A DNA stretch of 64,000 nt from Rubripirellula amarantea (lineage in GTDB: Bacteria; Planctomycetota; Planctomycetia; Pirellulales; Pirellulaceae), in assembly GCF_007859865.1 (NCBI RefSeq), contig NZ_SJPI01000001.1, positions 2,108,001 through 2,172,000 on the forward strand, read 5' to 3'. The notes beneath the pieces were generated by a model that worked only from the letters and a program-made list of their open reading frames with translations, was not told the origin of the DNA and ran no database searches. The translations under genes and the position numbers were made by a program. Below are positions 1-8,122 of this stretch, in pieces (the stretch's first letter is position 1; every line of letters begins with the position of its first letter).

Positions 1-942
1 ACGAGCTTTGATGAATTTCATCCGTTGCCAAGCGCGGCCACTGGTTTCGTAAATTTGGGCGGCTTCACGGAAGCTACATATCTTCACGCCGACTTCGAAC
101 CGCGGGCCCTGGCGTAAATCGGTGACGATAATGTCACGTTGGTGCGGATCGCCACAAAGCAAACTAATCACATCATCAACCATCGTTTCGTAGAAATCAC
201 GGTGCCATGAGTTCCGATGGTCAATCGAGTCAAACAAGAAGATCAAATTAAGGGGCACACCGTACCCAATCTCTTCGCCACCGTAATTTCCAAGACCAAT
301 GACCGTCACCTCAGGGGATGTGCCATCAGGTCGAAGCGGCTTGCCGCGTCGGGCAATCAGACGCTCAAGAGTGAAGTGCAACGCTGCTTCCAACGCGACA
401 TCATAGGTCCGAGCCAGCATACGGCCGACTTCCTGCGGTGTCGTTCCGCGGTCGAATTCGTCGCGCGCGATCCGCGAGATTTCTCGGGCGACGAAACCTC
501 GAATGACTGAATAGGCTCGCTTCAGATTCTCGGTTTGCGATAGTTCGTCGACCAAATCACCAACGACCAACAATCCAGGCCGAAGAGGGCGGTCGCCGGA
601 AAAGTCGAACTGGAATGATTCGGGGTCCGAAATGAATCGGTTTGCCAATGTTTGGCTAATCGAAAACAATCGCAGCAGTGATCCCAGCGAACCGTGACTG
701 CGGTCGAATGTCTTCAAGACTGTATCGGGGTCTCGACATGCTTGCAGAAATCGCGTGAGGTTTTCCGCCGCGGAATCGGGATCATAAAGCGTCGAAAGGT
801 GGTTGACTAAATCCTGCCGCAAGCGACCCGCTTGTTGAGGATCCGAAGCCATCGCAACGACGGTCTCAAGCCGTTGGCAACTCCGTGGAGCTTTAGCAAA
901 CGGGATGGAAGCCGCCCATGAGGGAACACCAGCAGAGGCCAT
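1..942 (-). CDS. glnE: GlnE-like glutamine synthetase adenylyltransferase, N-terminal part (partial, cut by window start)
   Basis: The open frame runs off the window at base 1. Its product aligns with the N-terminal (adenylyl-removing) half of GlnE, the two-headed enzyme that adenylylates and de-adenylylates glutamine synthetase in nitrogen control. The nucleotidyltransferase signature reads GLGNYGGEEIGYGVPLNLIF, followed by FYETM, TDLRQ and SGRAWQRMKFIKAR, which matches the order of blocks in GlnE (family form ...GRTWERQALIKAR). The metal-binding S-D-x-D of the family is replaced by V-P-L-N, and the RLRPEG block is changed, so this half is probably catalytically dead. I chose ATG at 942; an in-frame ATG at 852 and a TTG at 1017 are alternatives, and a stop at 1122-1120 limits any extension. 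The C-terminal transferase half lies outside the window. The next gene upstream, rpoD, is divergent. Confidence 0.75.
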   Translation of the reverse strand, partial: MASAGVPSWAASIPFAKAPRSCQRLETVVAMASDPQQAGRLRQDLVNHLSTLYDPDSAAENLTRFLQACRDPDTVLKTFDRSHGSLGSLLRLFSISQTLANRFISDPESFQFDFSGDRPLRPGLLVVGDLVDELSQTENLKRAYSVIRGFVAREISRIARDEFDRGTTPQEVGRMLARTYDVALEAALHFTLERLIARRGKPLRPDGTSPEVTVIGLGNYGGEEIGYGVPLNLIFLFDSIDHRNSWHRDFYETMVDDVISLLCGDPHQRDIIVTDLRQGPRFEVGVKICSFREAAQIYETSGRAWQRMKFIKAR

Positions 943-1528
943 CGGGGATCGAGCGACGGGTAGGCCTGACGATTCGGGCTCGGTTGATTCGTCATCCCGG
1001 TCGGAAGCATCGCTCAATGAATCACCGTCGGTATTGCAAGGTAGAGATCGAAATCGGTCAGGAACGATTTGTCCCAGATTGTTGTTTCGTAAAACAAGGA
1101 TAAGCGGGGGAACCAAAGGTCACCGTCGAGATCCAAAAAATAGTTTAAATGCGAAACGGCGAGGCGTGTAGTCGCCCAAGGATGACCTAACCTTGCGTAC
1201 TAGCTTGGATTGAAGATCGCCTGTGTCGATTCGACGCAGAGCGGGACTCACGCCAAGGTGAAGTCGACGACCCTCATCCGTTGCTTTTTAGCAACCGTTG
1301 CATATTTGCATCACCAAAGGTCGGGATTTCGCAACGCATGGGTGGTGTTTCGCAACGCGGTTGCCAAACACCGGGGGCTCCGTTCTTAGTTACCTTTTCT
1401 CGCAAACTCTTATCTGACAACACTTTGCCATGATTTATGCGCTCGCTTCTTGGACCGATGGCACCACTCCTGCTTGGAATCTCTCAAACGTGACAGATCG
1501 AGAAGCCATTGGTTTTGAGGAGCCGTTT
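943..1528. promoter_or_regulatory. Divergent intergenic region glnE-like / rpoD with direct repeats and hairpin
   Basis: This gap of about 590 bp separates two divergently transcribed genes, so it must hold both promoters. An 11-bp direct repeat tttcgcaacgc occurs at 1327-1337 and 1348-1358, exactly 21 bp (two helical turns) apart. A perfect 6-bp hairpin (gttgct-tttt-agcaac) lies at 1280-1295, and the core word gcaac recurs around it. A regulator site for rpoD is a reasonable inference. I could not identify -35/-10 boxes with confidence. Confidence 0.35.
1517..1522 (+). promoter_or_regulatory. Shine-Dalgarno deciding a GTG start for rpoD
   Basis: GAGGAG lies 6 bp before an in-frame GTG at 1529. 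The longer frame starting at ATG 1430 has no such site, and its extra 33 residues show no sigma-factor features. This favours translation from 1529. Confidence 0.55.
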
Positions 1529-3106
1529 GTGGGAAAAAAATTCAGCCAACGTTCATTGCAGGATGACGCGTTCGATGCCGAAGAGTCCGTCAGCCGACGA
1601 AGTCGGGTAATGGGGCGGGAATTTTCCGACTCGATCGACGACGATGTGGTGTCAGACGATGACCAGCCCCGCCGTCGAGACGACTTGGCTTCCGATCCCA
1701 CCGAAGACCCGGTCCGCATGTACTTGATGCAAATGGGGCAGATTCCGCTACTGACGCGAGACCAAGAAGTCTCCGCAGCCAAGCAGATTGAAAAAACCCG
1801 TGACCGCTACCGCCAAACCATGATGGCGACGGACTTCATGCTGCAAGGAGCATTGAAGCTGCTGGAACAGGTTCGAGACAAACAATTGCGATTGGACCGC
1901 ACGATCGAAGTTAGCGTTACCAATGCGGCCGAGAAGAAGGCCATTATGTTGCGGATTGTCCCGAATGTGCGGACCCTGCAACATCTGTTGTCGCTTAGCC
2001 GATCCGACTACATGACGTCTATCAACAAGAAGGTGCCGATGCGGCAACGGCGAGCAGCCTGGAAAAACTTGGTCGTTCGTCGCAACAAAGCCGTACGTTT
2101 GGTTGAGGAAATGAACCTGCGGACCAACAAGCTGCAACCACTATTTGAGAAGCTTCGCCGTGCGAGTGAGCGAATGGATGCGATCAAAGCAACGCTTGCC
2201 GAAACTGGCGCACCGGTGATTCCGGGAATGCCAACCGAAGCCGAACTGAAAAGCGAACTCCGCTACCTGATGCGATTGACGTTCGAAACACCTGCGACGT
2301 TGTCGCGCCGAGTTAAACGTTGTGATGCTTACCGTGATGATTACGATGCGGCCAAGCGAGTTCTCTCGGCCGGAAACTTGCGGCTTGTGGTTTCGATCGC
2401 CAAGAAATACCGCAACCGTGGTTTGTCGTTCTTGGATCTTATTCAAGAAGGCAACACTGGATTGATGCGAGCGGTCGACAAGTTTGAACACGCTCGAGGC
2501 TACAAGTTCAGTACCTATGCAACATGGTGGATCCGCCAAGCGATCACTCGAGCCATTGCGGATCAAAGCCGAACCATTCGCGTGCCCGTTCACATGATCG
2601 ACACGATGAACAAGATTCGCCAAATCACGCGGGACCTTGTTCAGGAAAACGGTCGCGAACCGACCGCCGAAGAAGTATGTGCTCGCAGCGGACTGTCGAT
2701 CGAAGATACTCGCGTTATCCTGAAAATGTCACGTTCACCGTTGTCGCTCGATCAACCGATTGGCGATCACGAAGAGAGTGTGTTCGGCGAGTTTCTTGAA
2801 GATCACCGCACTGATGATCCTTTGCTAGAAACGAATCGAGAAGCTTTGAAGGCACAGATCGACACCGCGATGGAAACGCTTAACTATCGCGAACGAGAAA
2901 TTCTGCGTCTGCGTTATGGTCTTGCCGACGGATACACTTACACGCTCGAAGAAGTTGGCCGGATTTTCCAGGTCACTCGTGAACGTGTGCGTCAAATCGA
3001 AAGCAAGGCTGTGCGAAAGCTTCAACAACCTTACCGTGCCGCGTCGCTCGTCAGCTTCCTTGATGGTGCAGAGATTACCTACCTTGAGGGAAGCGAAGCC
3101 CTTTAA
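1529..3106 (+). CDS. rpoD: Primary RNA polymerase sigma factor (RpoD/SigA type)
   Basis: This is a sigma-70 family housekeeping factor of 525 residues that directs RNA polymerase to most promoters. Region 1.2 ([16 protein letters not shown]) starts near residue 58. A helical non-conserved region of about 180 residues follows. Region 2 ([16 protein letters not shown], then [18 protein letters not shown] and [15 protein letters not shown]) lies near 281-340, region 3 follows, and region 4 ends in a helix-turn-helix ([20 protein letters not shown]) near 472-492. The acidic N-terminus is poorly conserved. I prefer the GTG at 1529 because of its ribosome site; an ATG at 1430 would add 33 residues. 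The gene overlaps the convergent methyltransferase by 32 bp at the 3' end. Confidence 0.93.
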   Translation: MGKKFSQRSLQDDAFDAEESVSRRSRVMGREFSDSIDDDVVSDDDQPRRRDDLASDPTEDPVRMYLMQMGQIPLLTRDQEVSAAKQIEKTRDRYRQTMMATDFMLQGALKLLEQVRDKQLRLDRTIEVSVTNAAEKKAIMLRIVPNVRTLQHLLSLSRSDYMTSINKKVPMRQRRAAWKNLVVRRNKAVRLVEEMNLRTNKLQPLFEKLRRASERMDAIKATLAETGAPVIPGMPTEAELKSELRYLMRLTFETPATLSRRVKRCDAYRDDYDAAKRVLSAGNLRLVVSIAKKYRNRGLSFLDLIQEGNTGLMRAVDKFEHARGYKFSTYATWWIRQAITRAIADQSRTIRVPVHMIDTMNKIRQITRDLVQENGREPTAEEVCARSGLSIEDTRVILKMSRSPLSLDQPIGDHEESVFGEFLEDHRTDDPLLETNREALKAQIDTAMETLNYREREILRLRYGLADGYTYTLEEVGRIFQVTRERVRQIESKAVRKLQQPYRAASLVSFLDGAEITYLEGSEAL

Positions 3107-3914
3107 ACGTAGCTGAAAGACGAGTTAGCTCGTACAGAAATATCGCAGTGGCCACCGATACGTTGAGACTATCGGTGGCCAATTTCATTGGTATTCGGAC
3201 CCGGTCTGTTGCCGCCTTTTGAAGATCCTGGTCAAGTCCTGTCGATTCGTTGCCTAGCATCAAGATCATCGGGCGGTCGTCTATCTGGAAATCACTGATC
3301 GGCATCGAGTCGTCGTCCAAAGTGGTCGCAATGGTGCGAAATCCGTCGGTGGTGGCGAGATCTTTCAACTGAGATGGTGGATCGTTCAGGGTGAAGTGCT
3401 TCTGGGTAAAGACGTTGCCCATGCTCACTCGGATGACCCGGCGGGCGAGAGGATCTACGCAACGTCGGTCACATAGAAGGTGATCAATGCCCATCGCGGT
3501 GGCGGTGCGGATGATGTTGCCCAGGTTGTCTCGATCGCTAATTCCGCAAGCTGCGATCGCAATCGGTGGGTCCTGATCGGTAACTTCAATGCGATTGAGC
3601 GGTTGTGTCTTGGGCCGCACTCCGCAAGCCAGCACCCCACGATGGAAGTTAAAGCCGACAACCGATCGGATTTGTTCGACTGATAGAACGCAGACATCAA
3701 CGCTGCCAGGAAACCAACTCGCGATTTCGTCTTCGCGTCCGCGTTGCACAAGCACCGATTGAACGGGCCATTGGGACTGAGCTAATTTTTCCACACAGTA
3801 TCTTCCCTCGACGATAAAGTGCTCGGTGATGTCGTTGCTAAGTGATTGCGATTGCAGATTGCGGTATGGCAATAACCTGTTGTCGTCGAGGCGGTCTATG
3901 AATATGTGCGTCAT
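3075..3914 (-). CDS. RNA 2'-O-methyltransferase, TrmH/SpoU family
   Basis: The 279-residue protein has an N-terminal substrate-binding-like region (about 30-110) and a C-terminal SPOUT methyltransferase domain (about 125-270). SpoU motif 1 ([15 protein letters not shown]), motif 2 ([13 protein letters not shown]) and motif 3 ([20 protein letters not shown]) are all present in order. Enzymes of this family methylate the ribose 2'-OH of tRNA or rRNA using S-adenosylmethionine bound in a trefoil knot. The substrate cannot be told from sequence; the length and two-domain plan fit the RlmB/TrmH-like group. The gene is convergent with rpoD and overlaps its end by 32 bp. Confidence 0.88.
   Translation of the reverse strand: MTHIFIDRLDDNRLLPYRNLQSQSLSNDITEHFIVEGRYCVEKLAQSQWPVQSVLVQRGREDEIASWFPGSVDVCVLSVEQIRSVVGFNFHRGVLACGVRPKTQPLNRIEVTDQDPPIAIAACGISDRDNLGNIIRTATAMGIDHLLCDRRCVDPLARRVIRVSMGNVFTQKHFTLNDPPSQLKDLATTDGFRTIATTLDDDSMPISDFQIDDRPMILMLGNESTGLDQDLQKAATDRVRIPMKLATDSLNVSVATAIFLYELTRLSATFKGLRFPQGR
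3150..3180 (+). terminator. Perfect 11-bp hairpin downstream of rpoD, inside the convergent gene
   Basis: ggccaccgata (3150-3160) pairs perfectly with tatcggtggcc (3170-3180) around a 9-nt loop, 44 bp after the rpoD stop. No strong T-run follows (aatttcatt). The same bases encode the conserved C-terminal SLNVSVATA block of the opposing RNA methyltransferase, so the element is either a dual-use terminator or a coincidence of that motif. Confidence 0.45.
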
Positions 3915-4250
3915 GAACTGAATGCTCAGTTAGGAAAAGGTCTTCGCGAGAGCGTCAGAAATAGGGCTCTACAATTGATACAAGTCCTACGGACTGCGTG
4001 TTTGTCCAACTTACCGGTTCCAATCTGAACCGGATGCTGCATTCTTACCACTTGGGCAACGGAAATCGGTAAGGGTTGGGTTGAATGAGGCCACCGCCAT
4101 CATTCGAGGTTTCCCCCACAGAAACCTCGGCAGTTTCTTTTCGCGAATCGCGACGAGACAGGGCAAGCTGTGCTGTTGGCTCACATTCAAACCCCATCCA
4201 CTGATTTCGCGGGCAACGAAATCACCACCCCACACCCCTCCCCATTGCTC
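3915..4250. promoter_or_regulatory. Divergent intergenic region with a 9-bp perfect hairpin
   Basis: This 336-bp gap lies between the divergent methyltransferase and LuxR genes. A perfect 9-bp stem with a 7-nt loop (cgaggtttc 4105-4113 / gaaacctcg 4121-4129) is followed by a T-rich stretch and a tcgcga...tcgcga palindrome near 4140-4152. It may be a leader hairpin of the luxR transcript or an operator. No convincing gene lies here. Confidence 0.3.
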
Positions 4251-4958
4251 ATGACTATTAGTATCCACCATGTGGATAGCCGCGCCTTAATGCGCGCCGG
4301 TATCCGAACCTTTTGTGATCAACACCCAGACCTTGAACTGGTTGAACAAGCCAGCAGTCTCAACCAAGGGCTTGAACAATTGAGCACGGTTTTGGCAGAC
4401 GTTCTTGTGTTGGACGTGTCGTTGGTCGGTGGCGATTGGCAATCATTGGCGACCCGCTTGCAGCAGGTATCCCAGGAATCTACTGGAAGAGCCGTCTCTA
4501 ACATTTTGGCAATCTCACCGAATCAAAGTGCTGAGGAAGCCGCGTTGGTGACAAGCCTTGGTGCTCGGGGCTACATCGCATGCGACGCAACTCTGGATGA
4601 ATTGGCGATGGCAATTCGATGCGTCGCTGCCGGCCGAATCTTCATCACACACAGCGGCTCCGCTCGGCCTGCACCCCATTTCGCCATCCAGGGATCTAAG
4701 AACCAAGCCGAGCGAGATGAAAGCAACGTAGCGATTGGTGATTCCATAGAAGTTGGTCTTTCCGAACGCGAACGCGAAGTGTTGACGCTATTGCTCGATG
4801 GGATGACGAACAAGCAGGCTGCGGCGAAGTTGTTCCTAAGCGTGAAGACGGTTGAAACTTACCGATCGCGAATCATGAAAAAGCACGGCCTAAAAAATCG
4901 AATGGAATTGATTCGTTTTGCGAAAGACGTGGTCGATATGAAACAGATGTCGGCGTGA
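4251..4958 (+). CDS. NarL/FixJ-type response regulator with LuxR HTH; atypical receiver
   Basis: The 235-residue protein has an N-terminal receiver domain (1-120) and a C-terminal LuxR-type DNA-binding domain (about 165-228; SEREREVLTLLLDGMTNKQA, SVKTVETYRSRIMKKHGL). The phospho-acceptor is probably D55 in VLVLDVSL. The usual paired acidic residues are reduced to V-D-S near residue 9, and the conserved lysine of the GYLxK loop is a cysteine (GYIACDA), so phosphorylation-dependent switching may be weak or different. I chose ATG 4251 because the receiver begins there; the frame stays open upstream to 4170 without domain content. No histidine kinase is nearby. The next genes downstream, on the same strand, are the secretin/beta-sandwich locus, which it may control. 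Confidence 0.85.
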   Translation: MTISIHHVDSRALMRAGIRTFCDQHPDLELVEQASSLNQGLEQLSTVLADVLVLDVSLVGGDWQSLATRLQQVSQESTGRAVSNILAISPNQSAEEAALVTSLGARGYIACDATLDELAMAIRCVAAGRIFITHSGSARPAPHFAIQGSKNQAERDESNVAIGDSIEVGLSEREREVLTLLLDGMTNKQAAAKLFLSVKTVETYRSRIMKKHGLKNRMELIRFAKDVVDMKQMSA

Positions 4959-5335
4959 AACTCATTTGAAGCAATCGCCCCGACAGCCACATCGGTCCTG
5001 TCAGGCAAACTACTGATCGTTTGACTGGGCGATCGGGCAGGCCCTGACAGGAAAGATGCCGCGTGTGAGGTTAATTATGACTTCTGCCAGCATTACTTGC
5101 TTGCCGTTCAAAGCGGCATAGTGTTCAGCGTTCCCAGTCGAACACCTTCACTGTGATAGGTGGAACTCACGTGAAACATCTGTTTCATGCTCTTCACGGA
5201 GAATCGTGTTCGGACCGTATTTCGCAAATGCGTTGTAGTTTGCGTTGACCTGGAAACACTAAAACCCCTAAGTTCCCGCAAAGCCCTCTTGGCGATCCGT
5301 CGCACAAAGGCGTTGCAATTTCAAGGACCACTTCT
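4959..5335. promoter_or_regulatory. Intergenic leader before the small secreted protein gene, with long inverted repeat
   Basis: The 377-bp gap contains a perfect 9-bp inverted repeat, cctgtcagg (4997-5005) and cctgacagg (5043-5051), and a tgaaac-atct-gtttca palindrome near 5172-5187. AAGGA lies about 10 bp before the ATG at 5336. The inverted repeat could end the luxR transcript or be an operator for the downstream locus. I see no supported gene here; a 65-codon minus-strand frame inside it has no recognisable features. Confidence 0.35.
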
Positions 5336-5851
5336 ATGAAGATTAAGTTTGCCCTCGCTGCTTTGCTCGTTGTTTCTACATCGGGCGTTTACGCTGCTAC
5401 GACCCAGAACCAAAAGTTCACTGTGAACGTTCCTGCAGCTATCTCTATCACTGCACCTACCAACGTCAGCATCACGCACGACGAAACCGAACTCGATCAA
5501 GCGTTCCCAGTCCAAGAATGGGTTGTCAAAGGCAACTCGCTTGATGGTGTTACCGCTTCGTTCTCAACCGCATCTGCATTCGTGCACACGACTGACGCGA
5601 GTGCAAAACGTGATGCTGCTCTCGGACTCGCTGTGACTTCGTCGGTTGGCGGAGCGAACTGGAACGTTACGACGGCTGCTGATTCGACGGACTATGTGAA
5701 CAACGATCCTGTTGCGACAGTTCAAGTTACCAGTGATGGATTCGGTTTTGCCAACATGGGCCTGACCGTTAGCTTCATCACCGACGGCTTTGGGTCGTTC
5801 CCAGCGGGTGCTTACGAAACGACGGTAACCGGCACCGTAACCGGAAACTAG
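5336..5851 (+). CDS. Small exported beta-sandwich (pilin/adhesin-subunit-like) protein A
   Basis: The 171-residue product starts with a clear signal peptide (MKIKFALAALLVV...GVYA, cleavage near 20/21). The mature part is cysteine-free, rich in T, V, S and A, and strongly beta-patterned. It ends with FPAGAYETTVTGTVTGN, a G-x-Y-x-x-T-V-x-x-T-V tail that resembles the last strand of spore-coat-U/DUF4402-like pilus subunits; that resemblance is inference. It is clearly homologous to the protein at 9931-10494 (shared QxFxVNV, APxNVxxxHD, FPxQxWxVxGN, SANW/GANW, YETTV). It stands first in the locus, directly before a hairpin (5909-5948), which fits a high-level structural subunit. Its function is unknown. 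Confidence 0.7.
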   Translation: MKIKFALAALLVVSTSGVYAATTQNQKFTVNVPAAISITAPTNVSITHDETELDQAFPVQEWVVKGNSLDGVTASFSTASAFVHTTDASAKRDAALGLAVTSSVGGANWNVTTAADSTDYVNNDPVATVQVTSDGFGFANMGLTVSFITDGFGSFPAGAYETTVTGTVTGN

Positions 5852-5908
5852 TTCGTTTTGCGTTAAAGGATTGACTGATCGAAAACGGAATTTCAAAACG
5901 AAAGAAAA

Positions 5909-5948
5909 CAGCCACCGCGGCGACTCGTAAGGGTCGCTGCGGTTGCTG
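5909..5948 (+). terminator. Strong hairpin after subunit A (terminator or attenuator)
   Basis: A 16-bp stem (5909-5924 with 5933-5948; one C-U mismatch, one G-U pair) with an 8-nt loop lies 57 bp after the subunit A stop. It is followed by tgtgttt rather than a long T-run. The next gene on the same strand starts 28 bp later, so partial readthrough would give much subunit A and little of the downstream secretin. Confidence 0.5.
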
Positions 5949-5976
5949 TGTTTATCAAAGACGACCAAAACAAACA

Positions 5977-6465
5977 ATGAAATCTCTGCCCACCGCCTAC
6001 TTGATCGCGCTGCTGTTGCTGCACTTTGGTGCTGGCGATGCATGTGTGTTTGGTCAAGGGATGCCGGTGGCGAGTCACGGCGTGCGAGTCAAGTTGAAAG
6101 CCGACCAGCCCGGCGGTCGTTCCCCGGGTTCAATTGCTTCCGCGACATGCGACATGCGATTGAATCAACGCAAAGTCGCTTTGCATTTCCAGGCTTCTAC
6201 ATTCGAGCACATCGAAGATTCGCGTATTGAATCGGATTCGATCATCGAAGCGATTGTGCTCAGCACGTCTGGGACGATTCAGGTTTATCCCACTCAAGCG
6301 ACCGACCGTACGAACCTGTCGGACGGTTTGACTTCAGCAAGTCTATCAATGGGGGCCGCTGGTAGTGGTACCGCCGCAATCAAACTAAACATCGGCATGG
6401 CAGATCTGTATCCCGTTGCAGGCAAACACTGTGCGACTGTCGTGATGACAGTGACCGCGAACTAA
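5977..6465 (+). CDS. Small exported protein with two cysteines, pilus-subunit-like C-terminus
   Basis: The 162-residue product has an N-terminal signal peptide (hydrophobic AYLIALLLLHF; cleavage near FG-QG, residue 26). The mature chain has two cysteines, C58 and C152, positioned to form a disulfide across a beta sandwich, and ends GKHCATVVMTVTAN. Ending on alternating V/T strands is seen in spore-coat-U-like and other secreted subunits, but I cannot assign a family with confidence. It sits between subunit A and the secretin, whose start lies 9 bp after this stop, so the two are probably co-transcribed. A structural or adaptor role in the same envelope complex is inference. Confidence 0.6.
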   Translation: MKSLPTAYLIALLLLHFGAGDACVFGQGMPVASHGVRVKLKADQPGGRSPGSIASATCDMRLNQRKVALHFQASTFEHIEDSRIESDSIIEAIVLSTSGTIQVYPTQATDRTNLSDGLTSASLSMGAAGSGTAAIKLNIGMADLYPVAGKHCATVVMTVTAN

Positions 6466-6474
6466 GGCTCTGAT

Positions 6475-8043
6475 TTGCTTCCAGGAAGGTACCAGCATCG
6501 AAGGAAAGCGGCCATCATCCCCATGGGATGGTTGGTCTTAGGCTGTGTATGGGTGGGGACGCTTGGCTGCGTTTCGCGTCCGTTGCCAGTTCGCCCCAGC
6601 GTCGAGCAATTGATCAACGAATCGTTGAGCCATTCGATGCCGGACTACGAAATCGAGAATGTTCCGTTGCTTGAGGACGAGTATATCGAAGGCGAGATCG
6701 AATTCTCGGATGAACTCTCCGATCTTCCTGTGGGCAGCAGTGTGATCTTGGACGGACAGGTAATCGTTCAAAACCATCAGACGGACGAGGTGATGGGGCA
6801 CCCCATGAACGTGGTCGCCAATAGTGACTACTTCGAACTAGAGAACGCTCCCTCTTACGATGGCCCGCTGTTTACGGAAGATTTCATCGAGACTGACATT
6901 CGAGAAGTGCTGACAATCATCGCGGAAGACGCCGGCATAGACTTGGTCGTCGATGAAAAGGTTGCTGGCGTCGTCAATGCAAAACTAGAAGACATGCCTT
7001 TGGATCGAGCCATCGAGAAAGTGTTGATGCCGCTTGGGTTTCACTATGCACGGCATGGCAATCAGCACTATGTCGGCCCCGCCGATCCTGAATCGCCGTT
7101 GTTTTCGTACATTTCAACGCGGATGGAATATCGCCCTATGCATCTGGATGCTGATGTGTTGCTCGAAACCGTCCCTAAGACGATGCAACCATTTGTGCAA
7201 GGAATCAAGGATACGAACCTGATCATCGTCGAAGCTCCCGATCGCATCGGGCGGCAACTCGTCGACCGATTCGTTGCGATGGACCAACCCGTTCCGCAGG
7301 TGATACTAGAAGCGATCATCTGCGTGGTCGAGCCAGATAGCTCGCTTCAGTTTGGGCTCGATTGGAATCACGCTGTTGAACTCAATGGATCGAACGCACT
7401 TCAACTAGGCGTGAATGGGCTTGCCTTGAGTTCCACCTATAGCGGTGCCGGAGCGAATGCACTGTTCGACGATTTTGCGAAGACTTCCACGTTCGTGAAA
7501 TTGCTGTCCGAGCACGGGTATCTAACGATCCGTGCGACGCCACACGTCATGGCCCAAGACAATCAGCAAGCGAATATTGTTATCAATCGCGAGACGTTTT
7601 TCAGCGTGCAGCCTAACAATGGCAATGCGAGTGGGGACAACAGTGCATTCTTCTTCCAGCAGGACATCCAAACCGTTCAATCGGGCATCACCCTTGATAT
7701 CACGCCTCGTATTCGCGGTGACATTGTCACCATTGATATCGAAAAGGCTGAGGTGAGTGAGGATGTTCGAAATGCCAATACCGAATTGGCAGTCAATCCG
7801 TTTCCGATCATCAATCGTCGTTCGGTTTCAACGACTGTGCATGTCAAAGACGGTAAAACCATCGTAATCGGTGGTTTAGTTCAACGAGAGACTATCGATC
7901 GAGTCAATCGAATCCCGGGACTGAGCAAGTTGCCAGGGGTGGGCTATCTTTTCGAGACGACACAACGCCAAACCCGCGATGCGGAAGTTGTGATCTTCAT
8001 CTCCCCCAAAATTGTGACCCCGCAACACAACTCCCAACGCTAA
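6475..8043 (+). CDS. Lipoprotein secretin (type II/III secretion or type IV pilus secretin family)
   Basis: The product forms an outer-membrane ring channel in its family. The N-terminus has basic residues (RRK), a hydrophobic stretch and a lipobox-like GTLGC (C32), pointing to a lipoprotein. A short N0/STN-like domain is at about 135-200 (FTEDFIETDIREVLTIIAED) and an N1-like domain at about 205-275. The secretin core (280-515) includes VPQVILEAII, GITLDITPRI, the signature VKDGKTIVIGGLVQ and the terminal VVIFISPKIV. At 522 residues it is compact. I keep the TTG at 6475 because it supplies the basic n-region and AAGG precedes it; an ATG at 6523 would lose those residues. No pilus or type II ATPase or inner-membrane platform gene is nearby, so the cargo is probably the neighbouring beta-sandwich proteins (inference). 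Confidence 0.88.
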   Translation: MLPGRYQHRRKAAIIPMGWLVLGCVWVGTLGCVSRPLPVRPSVEQLINESLSHSMPDYEIENVPLLEDEYIEGEIEFSDELSDLPVGSSVILDGQVIVQNHQTDEVMGHPMNVVANSDYFELENAPSYDGPLFTEDFIETDIREVLTIIAEDAGIDLVVDEKVAGVVNAKLEDMPLDRAIEKVLMPLGFHYARHGNQHYVGPADPESPLFSYISTRMEYRPMHLDADVLLETVPKTMQPFVQGIKDTNLIIVEAPDRIGRQLVDRFVAMDQPVPQVILEAIICVVEPDSSLQFGLDWNHAVELNGSNALQLGVNGLALSSTYSGAGANALFDDFAKTSTFVKLLSEHGYLTIRATPHVMAQDNQQANIVINRETFFSVQPNNGNASGDNSAFFFQQDIQTVQSGITLDITPRIRGDIVTIDIEKAEVSEDVRNANTELAVNPFPIINRRSVSTTVHVKDGKTIVIGGLVQRETIDRVNRIPGLSKLPGVGYLFETTQRQTRDAEVVIFISPKIVTPQHNSQR

Positions 8044-8122
8044 ACGAATTAGCTTGCGGTTGTCTTTCAGGTCACGCCCCACCCCCCACCTTCTAACGCG
8101 ATTCACTCGCGTTTCATGTGCC

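Noticed and set aside
217-510. 97-codon plus-strand frame at the window start
   Set aside because: It lies antisense to the GlnE-like gene, whose motifs read clearly on the minus strand.
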